64,000 nucleotides of DNA from Halobacillus locisalis (GTDB taxonomy: Bacteria; Bacillota; Bacilli; Bacillales; Halobacillaceae), in assembly GCF_013694105.1 (NCBI RefSeq), contig NZ_JACEFG010000002.1:62001-126000 (forward strand), written 5' to 3'. Position numbers and translations under genes: made by a program. Under the pieces are notes generated by a model, which was not told where the DNA came from, did not search any database, and worked only from the letters and a program-made list of their open reading frames with translations. Position 1 is the stretch's first letter, and every line of letters begins with the position of its first letter. This document shows positions 37,581-44,255 of the stretch, in pieces.

Positions 37581-38816
37581 GTGAAAAGCTTGGGGTACTA
37601 CGATGACCATTCACCAGCTACGCAGCAGCAGAAGCAGAAGCGCAGATGGATCATGCCAACTATTGTCGGGGCGATTCTTGGTGCGGTTCTGATCTTGCTT
37701 GCTTTGCCGGCACTGGTGCAAACAGAACTGCTTCCTTATAATATTTCTATTCCTGAAGACGAAAGTGGTCTGGTTGATGACGACCAAGGTCTGACAGGCA
37801 ACACGACAAAGAATGTCCAAGTCGATGTGAATACGCAAATTACAGAAATCGTGAAAGAGGTCACGCCGTCTGTTGTAGGCGTAGTGAACCTTCAGTCTCA
37901 GCAAGAATTCTGGAATCAAGATGGGTCCTCCGCACAACAAGCGGGTGTTGGATCAGGTGTCATTTATAAAAAAGAAAATGGGACCGCTTTTGTTGTTACG
38001 AATCAGCACGTCATTGAAGGGGCGAACGAAATCGAAGTCGTCCTATCTGATGAAACGCGTGTGAAAGCTCAATTGGTGGGAGGCGATTTGTTCACGGATT
38101 TAGCTGTACTGAAGATGCCGGCTGATCAAATCGAAGAAACGATTGAACTAGGAAGCTCGGACAATCTGCAAATTGGCGAGCCAGCCATTGCAATCGGGAA
38201 CCCGTTAGGTCTTCGTTTTTCTGGATCCGTAACAAAAGGGATCATCAGTGGAAAGCAGCGAGCCATTCCACAAGATTTCAATGGTGATGGCCTCGAGGAT
38301 TGGCAAGCAGAAGTCATTCAGACTGATGCAGCAATCAATCCAGGAAACAGTGGAGGAGCGCTCATTAACATTGAGGGACAGCTCGTTGGTATCAACTCCA
38401 TGAAAATTGCGCGCTCAGCCGTCGAAGGAATTGGATTTGCAATCCCGATTGATGCAGCGAAACCCATTATTGATGAGCTGGAGCAATTCGGGCAAGTCAA
38501 TCGTCCATATATCGGAATCGAAGCCTATGGTTTGAATGAAGTGCCAACATCCGAGTGGAACAACACGTTGAATCTACCGGAAGAGGTGGAGGGCGGCTTA
38601 TACATCCGCAGTATCCGTCAGATGTCTCCAGCTGCTAAGGCAGGACTTCAACCGTTAGATGTCATTACAGAGTTGGATGGCCAACCGGTTCAGGATATCA
38701 TTGATTTGCGCAAGTATCTCTATGAAGAGAAAGATGCCGGTGATGATATGGAAATGACGTTCTACCGTGATGGTGAGAAGAGTACGGTAACGGTCACATT
38801 AGGATCTCAACAATAA
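37581..38816 (+). CDS. htrC: HtrA-like serine protease HtrC (YyxA)
   Basis: 411 residues: cytoplasmic tail, one membrane helix (about 25-45), trypsin-like domain with triad His143 (TNQHV), Asp173 (LFTDLAV) and Ser257 (NPGNSGG), and a C-terminal PDZ domain (about 310-405). Extracytoplasmic quality-control protease. GTG 37581 follows AAAGGATAG; a TTG nine nt further could also serve. Last gene of the wal block, as in B. subtilis yyxA. Confidence 0.94.
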   Translation: MKSLGYYDDHSPATQQQKQKRRWIMPTIVGAILGAVLILLALPALVQTELLPYNISIPEDESGLVDDDQGLTGNTTKNVQVDVNTQITEIVKEVTPSVVGVVNLQSQQEFWNQDGSSAQQAGVGSGVIYKKENGTAFVVTNQHVIEGANEIEVVLSDETRVKAQLVGGDLFTDLAVLKMPADQIEETIELGSSDNLQIGEPAIAIGNPLGLRFSGSVTKGIISGKQRAIPQDFNGDGLEDWQAEVIQTDAAINPGNSGGALINIEGQLVGINSMKIARSAVEGIGFAIPIDAAKPIIDELEQFGQVNRPYIGIEAYGLNEVPTSEWNNTLNLPEEVEGGLYIRSIRQMSPAAKAGLQPLDVITELDGQPVQDIIDLRKYLYEEKDAGDDMEMTFYRDGEKSTVTVTLGSQQ

Positions 38817-38820
38817 AGAA

Positions 38821-38853
38821 AAGGTATCCGAATGCTGTTCGGATACCTTTTTT
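38821..38853 (+). terminator. Terminator of wal-htrC operon
   Basis: 12-bp perfect stem AAGGTATCCGAA/TTCGGATACCTT with a 5-nt loop, running into six T. Confidence 0.93.
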
Positions 38854-38894
38854 ATGTTGTCTGCAGAAGTTCTTTTAGGTCATAAAAGAAAACC

Positions 38895-39239
38895 GTGGGA
38901 GGGAAAACAACTCGCTTTCCACGGGGAAACGCCAAGCCTCCTCACGCCTTCCAGTCGCTGAGGGGTCTAGCCTAGTTTCTTTTCCCGTAGGAGTCTCGCC
39001 GTTTTCCCTCCCACTATGCTTAAATGGTGCGAGCAGAACCTCACCCAATATGGTGCTGTCATGCACAGAGGTCCTCATTGTATTAAGATTCTAAGAGGTT
39101 CAGCGTTGCTATTGTGAGGTGGCGTGGAAACGGCGACACTCCTGCAGGATCCTGAGGCTTGGGTTGAGATCCCGCAGGTCGCGAAGCGATCGAGGAAGCT
39201 CACCGCCTCCTGCGGAAAGGGAGTCGTTTCCACGCCACC
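38895..39239. repeat. Inverted pair of ~120-bp palindromic repeats (locus 5)
   Basis: Forward unit 38895-39014 bounded by GTGGGAGGGAAAAC and GTTTTCCCTCCCAC; reverse unit 39118-39239 bounded by GGTGGCGTGGAAACG and CGTTTCCACGCCACC. Flanks CTGCAGAAGTTC (about 38861) and GGAAGAACCGAAAGTAG (about 39257) match loci 3 and 4. It begins 42 bp behind the htrC terminator. Confidence 0.9.
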
Positions 39240-39305
39240 GGACTCTTCTCAACTCGGAAGAACCGAAAGTAGTTTTTCAATGTGTTGCCTGTTTTCCATA
39301 TAAAC

Positions 39306-39538
39306 ATATACACAGGGTGTGGATATACCTCTGGATAAAAACCATATATGGTGGCGAACAGGGATTCTACTACCATATAGATGCACCTAGTTGTGTATAT
39401 GTGGATAATATCTGTGTATAAACTGTTTATAGTGTGGGGAGTGCTGTGTATATTAGAAAATTAACAATAGTTGTGCATAAACCTGTGGACAATTGTGGGT
39501 AACTGATTGCGTTAGTTGTTTTTTCCACATGTGCACAA
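39306..39538. other. DnaA-box cluster downstream of htrC
   Basis: Three exact boxes (TGTGNATAA): 39400-39408 TGTGGATAA, 39413-39421 TGTGTATAA, 39472-39480 TGTGCATAA. One-mismatch boxes at 39306, 39318, 39330, 39392, 39445, 39484, 39494, 39521 and 39530. Most share one orientation. Surroundings are AT-rich and no gene lies in 39240-39777. B. subtilis has a DnaA-box cluster in the rocR-yyxA intergenic region (from memory), the syntenic spot. Likely a DnaA-titrating cluster, not oriC. Confidence 0.75.
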
Positions 39539-39777
39539 CTTTTAACCCTGTTTTCTTAAATAGATTGTAAGATTACTGAAGCTTTTGTAAATCATCGTAA
39601 AGGTATTCTTCTGAAAAGTAACGAAAATCGAAAGTGAGATTTCACTTTCTTCCTGAAAGCTCATGAAACGGCAGATCATTACATTTCAGAGTATCTTTAA
39701 ATTACTCATGCATTCTATTGAAGGTGGTTTATGAATGGGGCAATATTTCGTACAATTATAAATAGGAGGAGATACAT

Positions 39778-40800
39778 ATGATCGATTTACGGAGTGACAC
39801 AGTAACGAAACCGACAGAAGCGATGAGACAGGCCGCCTTTGATGCGCCCGTCGGGGATGATGTGTACGAGGAAGATCCGACTGTTAAAAAACTCGAATCG
39901 GCTACGGCTGAGATGCTTGGGAAGGAAGCGGCGTTATTTGTGACAAGTGGTACACAAGGAAATCAAATCGCCGTGCTCACGCATTGCCGGCCTGGTCAAG
40001 AGGTGATTCTCGAGTCGAATGCGCATCTCTTCGTCTATGAAGGAGCATCGATGTCCGCTTTTGCCGGTGTCCAGCCCCGAACGATTGCTGGTAATCATGG
40101 TGCGATGGATCCGGATGATGTCAGAGCGGCGATACGCCCTGAAGATATTCATTTTCCGGAAACCGGCTTGATTTGTTTGGAGAATACGCACAATAAAGCA
40201 GGGGGTAAAGTGGTGCCACTTGAGAATATGCAGAAAATCTATGAAGTGGCTCGCCAACACCGTATTCCTGTCCACTTAGACGGGGCACGTTTGTTCAATG
40301 CATCGGTCGCAAGCGGGGTATCGCTTAAGCGCTATGCAGAACAAACGGACACCGTTCAAGTGTGCTTATCTAAAGGGTTAGGGGCTCCGATGGGATCGAT
40401 GATTGCTGGATCGGCGGAGTTTATTCAGAGGGCTCGTAAATGGAGAAAGCGTCTCGGAGGAGGTCTTCGTCAAGTCGGAATGGTTGCTGCGCCAGGAATG
40501 GTTGCGTTAACGGAAATGGTGGATCGCTTAGCTGAAGATCATATTCATGCTAGAACGTTGGCGGATGGTCTCGGAAGGGTCAAAGGACTGGCGATTGAGG
40601 AGGACGTGGAGACCAACATTATTCTCGTGAACGTCGAACAAACCGGCCACGATGCGACTTCCTTTTTATCCGAGTTAGAAAAAGAAGGGATAAAAGCTGT
40701 AAAATTCGGTCCTCATACCGTTCGGTTCGTCACCCATTATGGGGTCAGTGGAACGGACATCCGAACCGTCATCGAGAAGATGGAAGCACGTTTCGGCTAA
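39778..40800 (+). CDS. ltaE: Low-specificity L-threonine aldolase
   Basis: 340-residue PLP enzyme of the beta-eliminating lyase family. LRSDTVTKPT at the N-terminus, GDDVYEEDPTV, LFVTSGTQGNQ, HLDGARLFNA and SLSKGLG-type CLSKGLGAPMGS with the PLP lysine (about residue 200). Cleaves threonine/allo-threonine to glycine and acetaldehyde. ATG after AGGAGGAGA. Monocistronic or with the small gene downstream. Confidence 0.95.
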   Translation: MIDLRSDTVTKPTEAMRQAAFDAPVGDDVYEEDPTVKKLESATAEMLGKEAALFVTSGTQGNQIAVLTHCRPGQEVILESNAHLFVYEGASMSAFAGVQPRTIAGNHGAMDPDDVRAAIRPEDIHFPETGLICLENTHNKAGGKVVPLENMQKIYEVARQHRIPVHLDGARLFNASVASGVSLKRYAEQTDTVQVCLSKGLGAPMGSMIAGSAEFIQRARKWRKRLGGGLRQVGMVAAPGMVALTEMVDRLAEDHIHARTLADGLGRVKGLAIEEDVETNIILVNVEQTGHDATSFLSELEKEGIKAVKFGPHTVRFVTHYGVSGTDIRTVIEKMEARFG

Positions 40801-40917
40801 AAACCATTCATAAACACATTGAGTGGCACATATCTTAAGAAAAAGCATACTATATCGTTTTTGGAAGGATGTTCCGTGGTATTGAATATCTATCACATGG
40901 AATGGAGGGAAGTTCCC

Positions 40918-41091
40918 ATGCCGGAGCTTGAAGCTAGTCAACGAGACCCTATGCCGCTTGACAGTGACCGTACCTTCGATGAAATGTTTGAACGAGACCG
41001 TTTTGTAGATGGAATACCATTGGATGAACTTCAGAAACACTTGCGACGTACGAAGACGATGAAGGAGTATTATTTGAGAAAACAGCGATAG
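40918..41091 (+). CDS. Small hypothetical protein
   Basis: 57 residues from ATG 40918 (MPELEASQRDPMPLDSDRTF), preceded by GGAGGGA at 7 nt. Acidic N-half, basic C-half (KHLRRTKTMKEYYLRKQR), no membrane segment. No family recognised. A longer in-frame version from 40819 has no ribosome site. Followed directly by a terminator, which supports it being a real transcribed gene. Confidence 0.55.
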   Translation: MPELEASQRDPMPLDSDRTFDEMFERDRFVDGIPLDELQKHLRRTKTMKEYYLRKQR

Positions 41092-41101
41092 GTGAACATA
41101 G

Positions 41102-41134
41102 AAAAAGCTGCCTGAATATCAGGCAGCCTTTTTT
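41102..41134. terminator. Bidirectional terminator between convergent genes
   Basis: 9-bp stem GCTGCCTGA/TCAGGCAGC with ATA loop; T run on the plus strand (TTTTTT) and, read on the minus strand, TTTTT. Confidence 0.9.
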
Positions 41135-41140
41135 ATGCGT

Positions 41141-42472
41141 TTACTGAGCCGCTTGCAATCCGGCTTTGTTGATGAAGTTCCATGGCTGGTTGAAGTGTGG
41201 CTGGAAGAAGAAGTCGACGAATCCGAGCTCATCGACCGTCATCCCCGTTTGGATACACACGCTCATCGTATTGATGGACTGCGTGACGTCCGCTTTTGAA
41301 ATGACTTGTGCCCCGAGTATACGGCGGGTCTCTGGATCATAACTGACCTTCAACTGAACGCGCTCAGCGGTCGGCATGAAATCAGGACGGTGCGTATCTT
41401 CAATGGTGACCGATTCCACCTCGACTCCCATCATCGCCGCTGACGTCCCGGTGAGTCCGGTAGACGCCATATTCAAATCATAAATATGCAACCCTGATGT
41501 TCCTTGCGTTCCGACGTTTTTCATGGTCGGTTCCACTAAGTTGCGTGCCACGAGCGTGCCCATGCGGACAGCATTTGTAGCGAGTGGAATATACGCGTGC
41601 TTGCCTGTCGGGTTGTATTTGACGGCACAGCAGTCACCGGCAGCATAGATTGCTGGATCACTCGTTTGCATATATTCATCCACTTTAATCGCGCCGTTGT
41701 CGAGCATATCGACTTTCCCTTTCAGTAGGTCGGTGTTCGGACGGAATCCAACGCACATGATGACGAGATCCGCTTCATAACGGCCTTCATTCGTTACCAC
41801 GTGTTTCAATTGTCCATTCTCGCCTTCGAAGCGTTCGACCGTTTCGTTCATCGCGAGTGTGATTCCTCGTTCTCGGAAATCTGCTTCCACCATATCGGTA
41901 AATTCAGGGTCCAAATATTTATTTAAAATCCGGTCGGCGCCATCGATCAGTGTCACGTCTTTTCCCGCTTTTTCAAAGGCTTCGACAAGCTCAACGCCAA
42001 TATACCCGCCTCCGACGACGGTCACTTTCTCGGCATCTTTTGAACGCTCGATGATCGTATTCGCTTGGTGGTAGTTCTTCGCCAGTAGTACTTGATCAAG
42101 CTCGATGCCTTCAATTGGAGGCGTGACCGGCCATGATCCTGTCGTGATGACGAGTTTGTCATACGCATCGTGTACCTTTTCCCCTGTGACTAAGTTCGTC
42201 GCCTCAATCGTTTGCGCCACCGTATCGATATTCTCCACATCATGCTGCATCTTCATGTTTATGCCAAGCTCTTGTAATTTCTCTGGTGAAGAGTAGAACA
42301 ACCCTTGAGGATCTTCCACTACACCACCGACATAGAGTGCCAATCCACAAGATAAAAAGGATACATTATCATTTCGTTCATAAACCGTAATGTCTGCTTC
42401 TGGATACATTTTCGCCATATTGGTTACAGCCGCCGTTCCTGCATGTGTACTTCCGATTACAGCAATTTTCAT
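41141..42472 (-). CDS. NADH oxidase / CoA-disulfide reductase family flavoprotein
   Basis: 443 residues. N-terminal FAD motif, redox-active Cys42 in SFLSCGLALYVGG, NADH-binding VVGGGYIGVELVEAFEKAG, YAAGDCCAV for FAD, and a C-terminal dimerisation domain ending FFFQPHFNQPWNFINKAGLQ. A single active Cys at position 42 and the NxPWNFxNxA tail point to an H2O-forming Nox more than CoA-disulfide reductase. ATG preceded by AAGGAGGAAC. Two Rex-type dyads lie upstream, fitting NADH control. Confidence 0.87.
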   Translation of the reverse strand: MKIAVIGSTHAGTAAVTNMAKMYPEADITVYERNDNVSFLSCGLALYVGGVVEDPQGLFYSSPEKLQELGINMKMQHDVENIDTVAQTIEATNLVTGEKVHDAYDKLVITTGSWPVTPPIEGIELDQVLLAKNYHQANTIIERSKDAEKVTVVGGGYIGVELVEAFEKAGKDVTLIDGADRILNKYLDPEFTDMVEADFRERGITLAMNETVERFEGENGQLKHVVTNEGRYEADLVIMCVGFRPNTDLLKGKVDMLDNGAIKVDEYMQTSDPAIYAAGDCCAVKYNPTGKHAYIPLATNAVRMGTLVARNLVEPTMKNVGTQGTSGLHIYDLNMASTGLTGTSAAMMGVEVESVTIEDTHRPDFMPTAERVQLKVSYDPETRRILGAQVISKADVTQSINTMSVCIQTGMTVDELGFVDFFFQPHFNQPWNFINKAGLQAAQ

Positions 42473-42493
42473 GAATAGTTCCTCCTTGATGTT

Positions 42494-42519
42494 GTTTATG
42501 TGAAGTGTTTCACATAAAC
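42494..42519 (-). promoter_or_regulatory. Rex-type operator 1 upstream of NADH oxidase
   Basis: Perfect dyad with 11-bp arms GTTTATGTGAA and TTCACATAAAC around GTGT. The core TGTGAA-N4-TTCACA is the Rex box; it sits about 20 bp before the start codon. Confidence 0.75.
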
Positions 42520-42629
42520 GTCTATACCTTTTATTTCGAATTCATTTGGTTTCCTACACTAACTTGCTCACTATTTCACATTCAGTTGTTTAGAAGAATC
42601 CAACCGCGTGGTGTTGGATGTATTAGTCT

Positions 42630-42647
42630 ATGTGAAATCATTCACAT
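42630..42647 (-). promoter_or_regulatory. Rex-type operator 2
   Basis: ATGTGAAATCATTCACAT: Rex core TGTGAA-N4-TTCACA with A/T-rich spacer, about 160 bp upstream of the NADH oxidase start. Half-sites TTCACA also occur near 42571 and 42708. The remainder of 42473-42964 has no gene. Confidence 0.75.
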
Positions 42648-42964
42648 GTTTGACTATGACTACAGTATATACCCGTTATGGAGAAATGACAATAGGTTTG
42701 CTCACTTTTTCACAAATAATTTTTTATGGTGATGTACTGAACTCCCTGGTGTTATTGGAGGGGATTTTGGGAGCGGGATTCTTTCGGTTTCTGCGTGACT
42801 TTAGGGATTTGTGCGAGGCTTTCGAGGTTTTCACACGACTTCCAAGATATACGCGCGACATCTCACATTCTGCCCGCTGCCCCTGGCATGGCATAACCGT
42901 ATTTTGAACCAGACACCACCTCATCGTCCGTTTCATTTATAATAGGATAAAAGGGGGAGTAGAG

Positions 42965-43423
42965 ATGGACATACGGTTTCAGTTAGGGAAGACACGGTTC
43001 AACTATCGATCAGCAGGGATCCTGATTCAGAACGATCATGTGCTGCTTCATCGACACAAAGATGATTCGTATTGGGCTCTTCCAGGTGGTGGAGTCGAAA
43101 TCGGCGAATCGACAAAAGAGAGTGTCGTGAGAGAGTGGAAAGAGGAGTTGGCGGTGGAGATCAAGGTGAAGTCGACGGCTTTCATCGTTGAACAATTCTT
43201 TACTTATCGTGACCGCCCGATGCATGAATTGGGATTCTACTATAATATGACGACGCCTACATCGCTTTTTCAAAAGGGACGGTTCCATGGCATGGAGGGA
43301 GATCACCTCATCTATCAATGGCTGCCGCTGGATGAAATCGAGGAATATGATATTAGACCGGCTTTTTTGCGTGATCGTTTACGGAAGCTTCCAGAGGAGA
43401 CGGAACATCTGATTTTTACATAG
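42965..43423 (+). CDS. NUDIX hydrolase
   Basis: 152 residues. Complete Nudix box GGGVEIGESTKESVVREWKEELAV (G-x5-E-x7-REUxEE) starting near residue 41. Hydrolyses a nucleoside-diphosphate-linked substrate that cannot be specified. ATG after AAGGGGGAG. 12 bp before a GNAT gene, so co-transcribed. Confidence 0.92.
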   Translation: MDIRFQLGKTRFNYRSAGILIQNDHVLLHRHKDDSYWALPGGGVEIGESTKESVVREWKEELAVEIKVKSTAFIVEQFFTYRDRPMHELGFYYNMTTPTSLFQKGRFHGMEGDHLIYQWLPLDEIEEYDIRPAFLRDRLRKLPEETEHLIFT

Positions 43424-43435
43424 GAGGAAAAATAC

Positions 43436-43960
43436 ATGAACCTTCAATTTATTCGCATGCTAGATCCACAACCGGAGCACGTCGATGCGTTCAATCGTTG
43501 GGAGAATGATGCAGAGTTGATTCCGCTGACGCGTCCCCATCAAGATCAAGTGGCATTTGATCGACGTGTGACGGTAACAAAAGAAGAACTGCTTGAGCGG
43601 TTGGAGAATCATAGACACTATTTGATTTATTTGGACGATCAATTGATTGGAGAAATGAACTATATGATCGACCCACCGCATCTCTATAGCAAGGAGGCAG
43701 GGACGGCGTGGATTGGTATCACGATCGGGGAATCAACCGGTCGTGGGAAAGGAATCGGCTATCAAGCGATAACCTACTTGGAAGAACAGATTAAGGAAGA
43801 AGGACTGAATCGAATTGAACTCGGGGTTTTTGAATTCAATGAGAAGGCAGAGAAGCTTTACCGGAAGATGGGCTACCGCGAAATCGCTCGGTTAGAGGGG
43901 TTCACGTACTGGAAAGGGCAGATGTGGTCCGATATCCGTATGGAAAAAAGGTTAGAATAG
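43436..43960 (+). CDS. GNAT family N-acetyltransferase
   Basis: 174 residues, RimJ/RimL-like GNAT fold. Motif A is TIGESTGRGKGIGYQAI (Q/RxxGxG/A for acetyl-CoA pyrophosphate) at about residues 96-112, followed by NEKAEKLYRKMGY. Acceptor unknown. AGGAGGAAAA ribosome site. Downstream of the NUDIX gene in the same unit. Confidence 0.9.
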   Translation: MNLQFIRMLDPQPEHVDAFNRWENDAELIPLTRPHQDQVAFDRRVTVTKEELLERLENHRHYLIYLDDQLIGEMNYMIDPPHLYSKEAGTAWIGITIGESTGRGKGIGYQAITYLEEQIKEEGLNRIELGVFEFNEKAEKLYRKMGYREIARLEGFTYWKGQMWSDIRMEKRLE

Positions 43961-44072
43961 ACTAGGAAAAAACAAGCATAATCGACGGTGTGCTTGTTTT
44001 TTATTGTCTCTTTTTATGGTTCTAAAGATCTATGATAAGCGATTGACAGAGTGAGATGTCGGAAAATTCTGC

Positions 44073-44100
44073 TTGAAAGCTTGGCATACTATGGTAATAT
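44073..44100 (+). promoter_or_regulatory. Putative promoter of GH16 gene
   Basis: -35 TTGAAA (44073-44078), 16-bp spacer, -10 TAATAT (44095-44100). Confidence 0.45.
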
Positions 44101-44138
44101 GGTAAACAATTAAACGTTGTCTATTTTTTTGGGTATTT

Positions 44139-44153
44139 AGGAAAGCGCTTTCT
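44139..44153 (+). promoter_or_regulatory. CcpA cre site upstream of GH16 gene
   Basis: AGGAAAGCGCTTTCT fits the cre consensus at 14 of 15 positions, with the perfect palindrome GAAAGCGCTTTC inside it. It is about 40 bp downstream of the proposed promoter, suggesting catabolite repression by roadblock. Confidence 0.7.
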
Positions 44154-44207
44154 ATAGATGTGGCAAGTACATAAAATCTAGGGGAAGTCATTTTTTTACC
44201 TTTTAAC

Positions 44208-44219
44208 GAAACCGGTTTC
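44208..44219 (+). promoter_or_regulatory. LacI-family operator upstream of GH16 gene
   Basis: Perfect 12-bp palindrome GAAACCGGTTTC with a central CG, typical of LacI-family regulators other than CcpA. It lies 36 bp before the start codon. No lacI-type gene is in the window. Confidence 0.55.
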
Positions 44220-44255
44220 CTGAACAAGGAACATTACACTGAGGAGGATGTATGG

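Noticed and set aside
39306-39538. DnaA-box cluster read as oriC itself
   Set aside because: No dnaA, dnaN or rpmH beside it; gene order places oriC left of noc, outside the window.
42505-42936. ORFs in the gap between NADH oxidase and NUDIX genes
   Set aside because: They run through the Rex-type operators, lack ribosome sites and have no recognisable protein features.
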